This document shows positions 35,044 through 42,671 of a DNA stretch of 64,000 nt, piece by piece (the stretch's first letter is position 1; each line of letters starts with the position of its first letter). The position numbers and the translations under genes were made by a program. The DNA comes from AV69 sp963742315 (GTDB taxonomy: Bacteria > Verrucomicrobiota > Verrucomicrobiia > Chthoniobacterales > UBA10450). The stretch is from the NCBI GenBank assembly GCA_963742315.1, contig CAVULE010000017.1:98592-162591 (forward strand), in the 5' to 3' direction. The notes under the pieces were generated by a model that was not told the origin of the DNA, ran no database searches, and saw only the letters and a list, made by a program, of their open reading frames with translations.

Positions 35044-36447
35044 CTAGAACATCAGCTGTAGGCGCACGATAACCTCATCGAATTGATCATCGCCAAACTG
35101 CGGATTCGCTTGCCGGAAATCCGACCAGGTGTGAATGTAATTCGCCATTAGCTTTAGATCATCCCCGTGGATGTAGTAGTTGAGGCCGCCGGTGATGGAG
35201 TGAATGCCATCGTTTCCTTTTTGGCCCGGATTTAATTGCTCCCATCTGACGGCGGCTTGAAGCTTCTTCGGGATCAGGTAGTAAGCTGCCGTTACGTAGA
35301 ACCCGTTGGTGGTGAAGTCGTCGAACCCTGGAGGCACCCCGGCCACGGTGCGACCGTCTACTTTCTCTTGAAGGTATTCACCGATTAAATCAAACGGACC
35401 CAGATTGAACCAGGCGTCTACGCTCCACGCCGTCCTTTCATCCGCGCCCGGCAGGACAAATGGCGAGAGGGAACCGTCGCTATTCACCAATAGGTTCAAG
35501 GATTGCGAGATATTTGTGCCCTTGTCATCGCGGCTGTTGAGCACGTCGGCGCCGAGCTTCAGACTGGAATTCTCACCGAGCAGTTTGCCTTGCCACGGCA
35601 GAAGCTCCAACCGCCCGACATACATAAAGTTGTTGTTGTCGTTAACGCCGACATTGCGTCCGTTTCCGTTGAAGATGCCAGCGTAATAGGTCAGCAGATC
35701 CTTCTGCGCAGGCCAGATGTTCGTGAACGGCTTGCCCCAGACTTGCACACCGACCTGCCGCTCCGGCGTGATAGCCCCGGTAGGCAAACTGCGCTCGATT
35801 ATGATCAGGGTAGGATCTGGAGTAAGTTGCTCCAACCCGAACGGCGCTTTCCATTGGCCGGCTTTGATGTTCGCCTCCGCGAACTGATGCCAGTTAATGT
35901 AAATGTCCGTTCCCGAAAAATCGGTGCGATTGGCGTTGATGCCATCGCTATTCTCGAATTCGCCTTCGACTTTGAAATCGAAGTTCTCCGCGAAATCACC
36001 GGTTAAGTTGATGCGCGCCCGGCGCAGGCGAAAACGGTCTTTCAACGCGGTCTGACCAAAGCGGCCTTCGAAGGCGGAGACCTCTCCGTCTTCGAAGTTC
36101 ATCTGAATGTATCCCCCAAGCACCAGTTTGAATTCCGATGCGCGCGGAGTGACGTAAATCTGGGGTTTCTCCTCTACGCTTTTTTCAACGTACGATTTCC
36201 CGTCGTAAGTCACCACGGTCTTCCTTTTGCCCGTCGTCCCAGGTTCAGAAGTGCCCTGCTTCTTCAAACTACTGACTTCTTGTTCCAACTCGGCGTTTCG
36301 TTTTTGCAACTGCTCCACTGCACGCTCCAACTTCTGCAGTCGATCAGACTCGGAGTTGCCCCCAGAGGTCTGCGCCCGCAGCGGTTGAATTACCAGCAGT
36401 AACAGCGGGAGGATGATCCCGATCCCAACTAGTAATGATTTTTTCAC
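35044..36447 (-). CDS. Phosphate-selective porin O/P-family outer-membrane protein
   Basis: 467 residues. Signal peptide 1-25 (ending QPLRAQ), then a coiled coil (about 35-66: SDRLQKLERAVEQLQKRNAE), then a beta barrel with alternating strands (FKLVLGGYIQMNFED, RFRLRRARINLTGDFAENFDFKVEGEF) and the terminal FDEVIVRLQLMF ending in Phe. The coiled coil plus OprO/P barrel suggests a trimeric porin. It lies between the importer and YezD/Rrf2, so it may admit the sulfur substrate across the outer membrane rather than phosphate. Confidence 0.88.
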   Translation of the reverse strand: MKKSLLVGIGIILPLLLLVIQPLRAQTSGGNSESDRLQKLERAVEQLQKRNAELEQEVSSLKKQGTSEPGTTGKRKTVVTYDGKSYVEKSVEEKPQIYVTPRASEFKLVLGGYIQMNFEDGEVSAFEGRFGQTALKDRFRLRRARINLTGDFAENFDFKVEGEFENSDGINANRTDFSGTDIYINWHQFAEANIKAGQWKAPFGLEQLTPDPTLIIIERSLPTGAITPERQVGVQVWGKPFTNIWPAQKDLLTYYAGIFNGNGRNVGVNDNNNFMYVGRLELLPWQGKLLGENSSLKLGADVLNSRDDKGTNISQSLNLLVNSDGSLSPFVLPGADERTAWSVDAWFNLGPFDLIGEYLQEKVDGRTVAGVPPGFDDFTTNGFYVTAAYYLIPKKLQAAVRWEQLNPGQKGNDGIHSITGGLNYYIHGDDLKLMANYIHTWSDFRQANPQFGDDQFDEVIVRLQLMF

Positions 36448-36562
36448 AAGCTTTTGTTTCTCCTTATTTTGATAATTTCCTCACTTGAAAAGAACCTCCG
36501 GAAGTCCGGCTAGCGCTATTCCTCCTCGTGCGATCCTCCAGCGGCCTGGTCGGTAAAAATTG

Positions 36563-36751
36563 TTAGCTTTCTAGATCGTTCTGTCCGCTTTGCAATCTCA
36601 TTTTCTCGGTCCGTTCAATCTGAGTCACCTTGGAATCGTGCACCACGATTTGAACGACCCCGAAGCGTAGGCTTTGGACTTTTTCGCGCACCAATTCGAG
36701 CCAGTCGGCGGATGCCTCTCTCTTATCATGCGGCATGAGTTCGCCTTTCAT
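36563..36751 (-). CDS. YezD family (DUF2292) small protein
   Basis: 62 residues: WLELVREKVQSLRFGVVQIV followed by VHDSKVTQIERTEKMRLQ, the DUF2292 signature. The family is commonly found beside sulfur-assimilation genes, and this copy overlaps the end of an Rrf2 regulator gene and precedes a porin and sulfonate-type importer. A second ATG (36736, MPHDKREASADW) with AAAGGCG upstream is an equally likely start. Biochemical role unknown. Confidence 0.85.
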   Translation of the reverse strand: MKGELMPHDKREASADWLELVREKVQSLRFGVVQIVVHDSKVTQIERTEKMRLQSGQNDLES

Positions 36752-37286
36752 TTGAGCGCTTCGGAGAATTTGCGGAGTTGGTGGGCAGAGAGGTCAGAAC
36801 CGAATCGAGGTTGAATGCTCTCGAGATAAAGGGGGGCGAGACTTTGTCGCGTCGCATTTTGCGCAACGTAATTTCGACAATGTCAGCCAGGGTGTAGCGG
36901 TCGAGAATCTTGGTGATGGCAGTGCGGACATCGAGCATCAGCATGCGCAGGCCGCAATGGTCTTCGTCCGGACAAGTACAACGCGAGTAGGCCGTCTGGC
37001 TGACGCATGGGATGGGAGCGAGTGGTCCATCAATCAATCTGATGACGGAGCCGAACTTGATGCGGTTCGTGGGACGGGCCAGAGAGTAACCCCCGTCTTT
37101 TCCGCGCTTGCTCACGACAAACCCGTTCGCTTTCAATTGGGTGAAGATCTGCTCGAGAAACTTGATCGGAAGTTTCTCTTTCGCGGCCAGTTCACTGACT
37201 TGGAGAAGGGGCCGTCCCAGTTCGGCGGCGATGCCGAGGTCAATCAGCGCGCGCAATGCATATTCGCCACGTTTGGAAAGCTTCAT
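36726..37286 (-). CDS. Rrf2-family transcriptional regulator (probably sulfur-responsive)
   Basis: 186 residues from ATG 37286 (MKLSKRGEYALRALIDLG). N-terminal winged helix (1-80: VSELAAKEKLPIKFLEQIFT, VVSKRGKDGGYSLARP). Four cysteines lie in the stretch PCVSQTAYSRCTCPDEDHCG, as in Rrf2 proteins that sense Fe-S or thiols. Coupling to YezD and to an importer operon suggests control of sulfur acquisition. Eleven more open codons upstream do not resemble the family. The protein has an unusually long C-terminal tail after ITLRKMRRD. Confidence 0.9.
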   Translation of the reverse strand: MKLSKRGEYALRALIDLGIAAELGRPLLQVSELAAKEKLPIKFLEQIFTQLKANGFVVSKRGKDGGYSLARPTNRIKFGSVIRLIDGPLAPIPCVSQTAYSRCTCPDEDHCGLRMLMLDVRTAITKILDRYTLADIVEITLRKMRRDKVSPPFISRAFNLDSVLTSLPTNSANSPKRSNERRTHAA

Positions 37287-37353
37287 GCCACGCGATCCCG
37301 TTCGCGCTGGATGCAGCAATTATGATGCGCGGCGCCCAAAATTAAAAAGGGGT

Positions 37354-37626
37354 TCAGGCCTTCGCCGGCCGCCGCGAATCGGGAGAAAGCCAGCTCATCA
37401 ACATTTTTCTCCCCGCGCGCCGGAGGGCCCGCCCCCTTGTCACATGACGTCGCGTGCTGATAAGGTGAAAACCGTTCTCGTCCTGATAGCCGACGGGGGC
37501 GCGGCGGGCCGCCTGGGTCAGGACGGCGATTAGGACGAAGGCGCTAAGAATGATTTTCGCCGGGAGAGCTGGAAGCACTCCGGCTGTAACCACGCTGCCC
37601 ACTGCCAATAACAGAAACGTTTTCAT
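37354..37626 (-). CDS. Small membrane protein with GYxDExGFH motif (operon copy 1)
   Basis: 90 residues from ATG 37626 (MKTFLLLAVGSVVTAGVL) with GGGAGGGA upstream. Two close hydrophobic stretches (2-18, 22-39) are followed by AARRAPVGYQDENGFHLI, then a basic tail. The near-identical copy at 37822-37959 and a distant relative at 42672-43025 share APxGYxDExGFH. An in-frame ATG at 37665 starts MTEESV, the first residues of the separate 35-residue protein in copy 2, suggesting an internal deletion here. Function unknown. Confidence 0.65.
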   Translation of the reverse strand: MKTFLLLAVGSVVTAGVLPALPAKIILSAFVLIAVLTQAARRAPVGYQDENGFHLISTRRHVTRGRALRRAGRKMLMSWLSPDSRRPAKA

Positions 37627-37647
37627 GATGTTCCCTCCCGATTGCGT

Positions 37648-37724
37648 GACTGACTCTTCTGTCATGTATACCGCGATACTAGGAATTAATGTCTATTCGT
37701 CAAGTAGGAATTTTAAATTATTTT
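37648..37724 (-). promoter_or_regulatory. Repeated promoter/operator region, copy 1
   Basis: 77-bp region 72/77 identical to 38239-38315. Read on the minus strand: -35 TTGACG (37698-37703), 16-bp spacer, -10 TAGTAT (37676-37681). AATTCCTA occurs twice, 25 bp apart, touching the -35 and the -10, as a direct-repeat operator would. The Rrf2 regulator next door is a candidate binder (inference). Confidence 0.6.
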
Positions 37725-37821
37725 TTTCGGTTCTTGCTTCCTTTTGCAGGCGCCAACACAGTCTGGCCGATTTAAAGCCCCGGCTCCTCGACCCTACCCT
37801 GTCACTGAATGAAACCCATCC

Positions 37822-37959
37822 TCATCCTGATAGCCGGCGGGCCGCTTCGCTCACGACGGCCAGCAAAACGAAGGCGCTAAGGATTATTTTCGCCGGTAAA
37901 CTTGGCAGCGCTCCGGCTGTAATCACACTGCTCACTGCCAATAACAGAAACGTTTTCAT
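37822..37959 (-). pseudogene. Small membrane protein, operon copy 2, frameshifted
   Basis: Starts MKTFLLLAVSSVITAGAL with AGGAGGG upstream, nearly identical to copy 1 through AARR, then stops after LSG. Compared with copy 1 an 11-bp deletion (about 37836) shifts the frame; GYQDEDGFHS is still encoded just downstream in another frame. The product is 45 residues, keeping the hydrophobic segments but losing the conserved motif. Confidence 0.7.
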
Positions 37960-37975
37960 TTCCCTCCTGATTGCG

Positions 37976-38152
37976 TTAATGCGGGCTAACGTGGCCGCGG
38001 CCGTTGGTGGGGTAATAGCCGCCGCAGCCGGCGCAGATCCCATGAGAAACTCTCCAGGACGGGGAAAAAACACCGCCCCAGGCTAATCGCTTGTTACACC
38101 ACGCGCAGACGACGCGCGGCCGATAAAAAAACCATCGGAAAAACCTTTTCAT
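37976..38152 (-). CDS. Tiny CxxC...CxxC protein (putative zinc ribbon)
   Basis: 58 residues. A basic aromatic start, MKRFFRWFFYRPRVV, is followed by CAWCNKRLAWGG and then VSHGICAGCGGYY: two CxxC pairs about 22 residues apart. The SHGIC-x-x-C ending recurs in small bacterial zinc-ribbon proteins. ATG 38152 overlaps the stop of the upstream 35-residue frame (ATGA). It is absent from operon copy 1. Function unknown. Confidence 0.55.
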   Translation of the reverse strand: MKRFFRWFFYRPRVVCAWCNKRLAWGGVFSPSWRVSHGICAGCGGYYPTNGRGHVSPH

Positions 38153-38256
38153 TTCGCCGGCGGAATTGAATTTGCAAAAAACACATCCGCCAGGCTGGCG
38201 CGCAACCGCGCCGCTTCCATTTTCTCTGGAGCGGCTAAGACTGATTCTTCTGTCAT
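38149..38256 (-). CDS. 35-residue protein at the head of the small operon
   Basis: MTEESVLAAPEKMEAARLRA followed by SLADVFFANSIPPAK, a mostly helical, charged peptide. Its ATG is only 10 bp after the -10 box of the repeated promoter, so the mRNA would be leaderless or nearly so. The stop overlaps the next start (ATGA). The MTEESV start recurs at 37665 in copy 1. It may be a real small protein or a leader peptide. Confidence 0.45.
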   Translation of the reverse strand: MTEESVLAAPEKMEAARLRASLADVFFANSIPPAK

Positions 38257-38315
38257 GTATACCGGGATAGTAGGAATTAATGTCTATCCGTCAAGTAGGA
38301 ATTTTAACTTATTTT
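38239..38315 (-). promoter_or_regulatory. Repeated promoter/operator region, copy 2
   Basis: Minus-strand -35 TTGACG (38289-38294), 16-bp spacer, -10 TACTAT (38267-38272), with the same two AATTCCTA half-sites 25 bp apart. It drives the 35-residue, CxxC and truncated membrane-protein frames. Confidence 0.6.
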
Positions 38316-38365
38316 CGGCGCTCCCAAGCGTGTCGGATGCCCCGGGGAGGCGAAGTCTGGCGGAT

Positions 38366-39196
38366 TTAGTCCCGTTCTCCGGTCCCGGTAGCAGCGCTGT
38401 AGCGGAACCGCGGATTGAGCCCGGCGCAGACCTGGCGGGCGTAACTCTGGCTTTCGGCTGAGAGGTATTCTCGGAACCCGCCAATCTTGCCCTGCCGGAC
38501 TTTGAATGATTCCAGATCTTCTTGGTCGCGCGGCTGCAGAATTTTTGATCCAAATCCGCCCGCCGCCTCCAGCTTCTGCATATTTCGGAAATCGGAAAAA
38601 TCGATTGCCGGACCGAAGACATTCTCGTCGATTTGGTTCTCTCCAATTGCACGGAGTAATTCGTGAAATAGACGCGCCGGCTCTGCGCGTAAATCCTCGT
38701 AACGCACGATTGTGAAATCGGATCGGTCGCCGAATTCCGTGATCCAGCCGTTCAATACTTCGACCATCACAGCAATCCCAAAGCGCGGATGGCGCAAAAA
38801 TGTGTCCATCGACATTTCCCTGATCTCAGTGGGGGTGGCGGGATTGCGTCGCGTGAGTTGGATGAAGTAGGAGACGAAAGCATCCCGCGGATCGCGTGCC
38901 AGCAGGACAATCGGCCTTTTGCGGAGGGCGCGACGTGGAATCAAGTATTTCCTGCGTAATTGGTCCCAGGCATTGCCTTTGGTTCGATCCTCGAAACGGT
39001 CGTGCGAGTAAATAATGCGCGGAACTCCGGCGTCGCCACGGTCGGTCAGATCAAGAGAAAATTGCCGGCCCAATTTGTAGGAAAAATAGGCGTTGAGGAA
39101 TGTGCGGACCCAGGTCCGCCCGCTCTTGGGGATGGAAATGAGGATAGCGTCGCCACCTGAAAGCTCGCGGGCGCGGCTGCTGAGGTTCCATCGCAT
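38366..39196 (-). CDS. Sulfotransferase
   Basis: 276 residues. The 5'-phosphosulfate loop is SIPKSGRTWVRTF (P23-W29), the 3'-phosphate motif is ARDPRDAFVSYF, and the C-terminal RQGKIGGFREYLS matches the RKGxxGDW-like region. It should transfer sulfate from PAPS to a hydroxyl or amine acceptor in the cytoplasm; the acceptor is unknown. Its place beside sulfur-uptake genes and a polysaccharide island is suggestive only. ATG 39196 gives MRWNLSSRARELSGGDAIL. Confidence 0.9.
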   Translation of the reverse strand: MRWNLSSRARELSGGDAILISIPKSGRTWVRTFLNAYFSYKLGRQFSLDLTDRGDAGVPRIIYSHDRFEDRTKGNAWDQLRRKYLIPRRALRKRPIVLLARDPRDAFVSYFIQLTRRNPATPTEIREMSMDTFLRHPRFGIAVMVEVLNGWITEFGDRSDFTIVRYEDLRAEPARLFHELLRAIGENQIDENVFGPAIDFSDFRNMQKLEAAGGFGSKILQPRDQEDLESFKVRQGKIGGFREYLSAESQSYARQVCAGLNPRFRYSAATGTGERD

Positions 39197-39294
39197 GGTG
39201 GAATAAACCTAGTCGCGGTACGATGCCGGTCGAGTGGGCACGACAAGCGGTGCCTTTCCCGCTGCCGGCTGGCGACGGACGTCCCGCCATTACT

Positions 39295-39322
39295 TTGCCA
39301 AATTGGGGCGATCGGCTATAGT
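39295..39322 (+). promoter_or_regulatory. Promoter of the tmRNA gene
   Basis: -35 TTGCCA (39295-39300), 16-bp spacer, -10 TATAGT (39317-39322); the mature tmRNA 5' end is 18 bases further on, leaving a short 5' precursor. Confidence 0.7.
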
Positions 39323-39340
39323 TGCGTTCCTCTTATTTTC

Positions 39341-39699
39341 GGGGGCGTACTGGCTTCGACTTGAAGTTTGAAGCGCAGGCGGCATGTCGAGGATGGTTCG
39401 TTGGCCTCGTTAAAAACCGAGCCAAAAAAAATAAACGCAGATCACCAAGATCTCGCTCTCGCGGCTTAATTGACCGCGACGTTTGGAGTTGGACGCCTGC
39501 TACGGCGCCAAACGTGGACAGCAGGCTAATCGTTCGGCGGAGTGACCGCGCCGGGCGGTGAAGGAATTTCGCGGACGCTCGGGAGCCGGCAGTGTGCCGG
39601 TGCAACGTTCGGCTCCTTAAACCTTACCACCGGATAAGCATGTAGATGTTTGCGTGGACCGCTTCGAGGACAGGGGTTCAACTCCCCTCGCCTCCACCA
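39341..39699 (+). ncRNA. ssrA: Transfer-messenger RNA
   Basis: 359-nt one-piece tmRNA that rescues stalled ribosomes. The 5' end GGGGGCGTACTGGCTTCGAC and 3' end GGTTCAACTCCCCTCGCCTC followed by the encoded ACCA form the tRNA-like domain; GGGGGCG pairs with CGCCTCC, with one G-T pair. The tag frame ends GCA-GAT-CAC-CAA-GAT-CTC-GCT-CTC-GCG-GCT then TAA (39437-39469), i.e. ...ADHQDLALAA. The exact resume codon cannot be fixed by eye. Its 3' end is the apparent integration site of the island that follows. Confidence 0.96.
39674..39696 (+). other. attL-like site in the tmRNA 3' end
   Basis: The 23 bases of the T-arm and acceptor stem (GGGTTCAACTCCCC then TCGCCTCCA) recur in direct orientation at 46391-46414 with two substitutions and one extra base. 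Confidence 0.6.
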
Positions 39700-39946
39700 C
39701 CAAGTATGTTCTTTAATTTACCCTTGTCTTTGACCAGCTCTAAGACCGCGTCCAACGCTGTTTATGTTCGTCCGACGCCGTTCGGACAATGTAAAAAGTT
39801 CCGAGGTCTACGAGGGACGGCGAGGTACCAGCCCGACCCAGTATCCCGATTCAGAATCGATCAACGATTGCTGCCATAGAATTGACCACGGCCACGCCTT
39901 CATTGGTCGCATTAAGTATTTTATTTGCTGGCAAGAACAGCAATAC

Positions 39947-40393
39947 CTAGGGGTCCACCTTAGCATGTAGCTGATACGCGTACGCCTCATGTGCTGCGGT
40001 CAAATGACGCGAGCAACGCCGTGTTAGGCCGACAAGTTCGGTATCGGTTGGGAACGTCGTTTTAGGGTAAAGGAGTTTCGCGTCTGCCCATGCTTCCTGA
40101 CCGACTGGTGCGAGTCGGTACGATGAAAACTGTTGCGGTATCAGGTCCTGAAAGGGCGCTAAAACGACCATCATCGCAGTACGCGAGAAAACGCCGGACA
40201 CGAAGATGCCGTCGATGTCGCCATCGGAATCGAGCCCCATTGGAGCATCGCCGTAGGTAGGATCGACGGTCGCACACAACGCCAAAGCGAGGATGAGCTC
40301 GAAGCGACGCTGCTGCGTGGCTGACGGTTTAGTTTCGACAAATTTCCGCAGTCTGCTAAAAAATGCCGGGTTTATGAAACGAACCGTGCTCAT
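39947..40393 (-). CDS. Hypothetical protein, uncertain
   Basis: A 149-codon open frame at the left end of the island. The C-terminal two thirds read like protein (GLDSDGDIDGIFVSGVFSRTA, PFQDLIPQQFSSYRLAPVGQ, HLTAAHEAYAYQLHA), with an EF-hand-like acidic DSDGDIDG. No family is recognised. The possible ATG starts overlap the 5' end of the divergent exported-protein gene, so the true start may be an internal non-ATG codon or the gene may be broken. The rest of 39700-40373 holds nothing else that can be supported. Confidence 0.3.
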   Translation of the reverse strand: MSTVRFINPAFFSRLRKFVETKPSATQQRRFELILALALCATVDPTYGDAPMGLDSDGDIDGIFVSGVFSRTAMMVVLAPFQDLIPQQFSSYRLAPVGQEAWADAKLLYPKTTFPTDTELVGLTRRCSRHLTAAHEAYAYQLHAKVDP

Positions 40394-41027
40394 CCTCATC
40401 ATCCTTGGTAGCGCTGCTACTCTTGATGCCACCACCATTTCTATTGATCTCGGGACACCGCGCCGAGTCACGGGGACTGAGTTTGATTTTCCAGGCAGCG
40501 GCGCGCCCACGATTCATCTCACTGGCCAAAGTCTCACGCTCGATTTCGTCTTTAACCATTTCGTCCGCATCTTTGATCCGCACGACAGCCCGGCCTTTGG
40601 TCTTCTGCCATCGCTGCTGGTGAGTGGCATTGGCACAATTCCCGTGCACGGCCTTACTGGCACCGGATATCTCTTCGATCAAATGGGCAACCCTATCTCG
40701 GCTCCGATTAGCATTGGAACTGGCATAACCTCCTCGACTTTAACGCCCTTTCTCATGGGACCAAGTTTCTTTCCTCTTCAAGCGGCAAATCCCGTCTTCC
40801 CACTCGATATTTACGGGGCTCACTTAGAGTTGAACTTGCCCGATGTGCCGCAGTTCACGGTAGTCGGTGCCGAGCTGCGTATCGATCCTAACGGACGTGA
40901 TATGTTCGTGATCGGCCATCTTCTGCCCGACAGCGGCAGCAGCGCGGCCATCTTCGGCCTCATAGCTCTGCCGCTGCTTGTTTTTGCACACGGCTTAAAA
41001 CACCGACCTCCTGTTGCGCGCGATTAA
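40374..41027 (+). CDS. Exported protein with LPDSG-type C-terminal sorting signal
   Basis: 217 residues. Signal peptide 1-19 (RTVLILIILGSAATLDA). The secreted body is Gly/Thr/Phe-rich and beta-like. The C-terminus is LPDSGSSAAIFGLIALPLLV followed by FAHGLKHR: motif, hydrophobic helix and basic end, as in VPDSG-CTERM proteins that are processed by an exosortase and linked to exopolysaccharide production. ATG 40374 begins the signal peptide; the 27 open codons upstream do not resemble a start. Confidence 0.8.
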   Translation: MKRTVLILIILGSAATLDATTISIDLGTPRRVTGTEFDFPGSGAPTIHLTGQSLTLDFVFNHFVRIFDPHDSPAFGLLPSLLVSGIGTIPVHGLTGTGYLFDQMGNPISAPISIGTGITSSTLTPFLMGPSFFPLQAANPVFPLDIYGAHLELNLPDVPQFTVVGAELRIDPNGRDMFVIGHLLPDSGSSAAIFGLIALPLLVFAHGLKHRPPVARD

Positions 41028-41041
41028 GTAATTCTGGCATC

Positions 41042-41239
41042 ATGCCGCCCATGAAATACTGGGAGATCATCGCGGATCAGTTACACGCAGAGGGCCGGTC
41101 TTACGGCATCGCCGAGCATCTTACCAAGCGCGGATTGGTTTTCTGCGTCGATGCGCACCGCGATGGAAAACGATTCATCGTTAAGGCCGATGATGTCGCA
41201 ACGCCCGCAGCATCACCGCTGCCTCCGCTACCGCTTTGA
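41042..41239 (+). CDS. Conserved 65-residue hypothetical protein
   Basis: Core MKYWEIIADQLHAEG, CVDAHRDGKRFIVKADD matches a widespread small protein family that I recall as MKYWEIIAD...DAHRxDGKRFVVRADE, of unknown function. Initiation may be at 41042 (MPPMKYWE) or at 41051 (MKYWE). Located 15 bp after the exported-protein gene. The Pro-rich end (PAASPLPPLPL) is not part of the family core. Confidence 0.65.
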   Translation: MPPMKYWEIIADQLHAEGRSYGIAEHLTKRGLVFCVDAHRDGKRFIVKADDVATPAASPLPPLPL

Positions 41240-41394
41240 TGTCTTCGTGCTTTGGCGCGTCGCGTTCCCGTTAGCGCCTTTTGTCGCTATCGCGTCTCTC
41301 TCCAGCGAAAGAAACGCTGTCAGCAGATCGAGACGATGAGGAAGTTGAACTACTCGCTGCCGCCGCGAGCTATTTTTCGTCTCGTGTTTTCCGC

Positions 41395-42669
41395 TTAGTT
41401 TACCCGTTGCTTGCGGTGCCTTTGTTTGGATTGCTGCGAATTCGCGTCACGGACGAGGCGAGCAAACGCGCTGTGCACGCTTTTGCGTGCCGCGACGAGC
41501 CGATGCCACTCGCGGTCGATGGCTCTCCCAATACGAAGCGCCGGAGCTTTTTGGTGCTGTGTCTGCGCCCGGGACAGACTCCGCTTAGCGTTTGCTGACA
41601 ATCCAAATTTCCCCTTTCGAGTCTGCGCGACTACCGGCGGGGGTGGCGATACATGTTGCATATCGACGCGGAAATTCGTCGTTTCCGTTAGAGCTGGTGT
41701 GACAAACGACGTCGCGACGAGCGAAGTGGCGAAAGTCCTCTCAGCCAGGCCCCCCGCCTGCTCAGCGAGCGCGCCCGCCTGCTGTGGCACCTTGCCCTCC
41801 TGGCACAAAGCCAAAAGAAGAGTAACGAGAGCAACCGCGGCATGCTCGACACGAGAGCACAGGGAGCGCACGAGATACCAAACACTAGAAGCCGTCTCCA
41901 GCAGCCAACTCTGGAATTGAGCAGCGGCGGTGCTTACAGGCAATAAGAGCACCGAAGGAAACTTGGAAATCGTCGTCGTCGGTGAACGACGGTTTCCACT
42001 CTGCCGACTCTGTGTGTGTGCCGCCCGCTGAGACTCGAAGAGTTGCCCAGCGATAACGGCACCCGTCTTGAGCATGATTTTCAGATCAAGCAGGATCGAC
42101 ACGTTCTCGAGATAGAACAGATCCATCGCGATCATCTCGTTGAACGTCGTTTTGTTTTTGCCGTTTACCTGCCAGTATCCGGTCAGGCCCGGCAGACCGT
42201 TTACGCGTTCTCGTTGCCAGGGCTCATAATGAGCAAATTCTTTTGGCGTGCAGGGCCGCGGACCGACCAGACTCATCTCACCGCGAAGCACGTTGATAAT
42301 TTGAGGCAACTCATCCAGACCGCTCGCACGCAGAATTCGCCCGAAAGGGGCTAGCCGTGGGTCGCCGTAAACATCCAGTTTCGTCATCGGACAATCGACC
42401 CGCATCAATTCTTCAAAATGGCGCTCGTGAACCTGTGTCTCCGCGCTCAGCTTCATTGTTCGGAACTTCCAGATGAAAAAATGTCTTCCGCCAAAGCCGA
42501 TGCGCTCCTGCCGGTAGAGGATCGGACCAGGCGAGGCGATTCGCGTCACTAGCATGAGCAAAATCATCAGCGGCAGCCAGACCGGCAGCGAGAGAAGAAT
42601 GCAGGTAATATCGAGAGCGGATTTCCAGCCAGGCCTCAGAATGCTTCCCTTTGCGGTGCGGATCGACAT
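41395..42669 (-). CDS. Undecaprenyl-phosphate sugar transferase with long C-terminal extension
   Basis: 424 residues. Residues 1-215 are a bacterial sugar transferase (PF02397): membrane helix 17-45, SPGPILYRQERIGFGGR, FRTM, DELPQIINVLRGEMSLVGPRP and LPGLTGYWQVNGKN. It would start exopolysaccharide or O-antigen units by moving a sugar phosphate to undecaprenyl phosphate. The last 200 residues are Ala/Ser/Arg-rich with no recognised domain and look like read-through of non-coding or decayed DNA. Begins 2 bp after the small membrane protein gene. Paralogue of the gene at 43361. Confidence 0.85.
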   Translation of the reverse strand: MSIRTAKGSILRPGWKSALDITCILLSLPVWLPLMILLMLVTRIASPGPILYRQERIGFGGRHFFIWKFRTMKLSAETQVHERHFEELMRVDCPMTKLDVYGDPRLAPFGRILRASGLDELPQIINVLRGEMSLVGPRPCTPKEFAHYEPWQRERVNGLPGLTGYWQVNGKNKTTFNEMIAMDLFYLENVSILLDLKIMLKTGAVIAGQLFESQRAAHTQSRQSGNRRSPTTTISKFPSVLLLPVSTAAAQFQSWLLETASSVWYLVRSLCSRVEHAAVALVTLLLALCQEGKVPQQAGALAEQAGGLAERTFATSLVATSFVTPALTETTNFRVDMQHVSPPPPVVAQTRKGKFGLSANAKRSLSRAQTQHQKAPALRIGRAIDREWHRLVAARKSVHSAFARLVRDANSQQSKQRHRKQRVN

Positions 42670-42671
42670 GG

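Noticed and set aside
41411..41920. Possible + strand gene opposite the sugar transferase extension
   Set aside because: Cys/Arg-rich without a plausible start or fold. The extension itself is doubtful, but this frame is no better.
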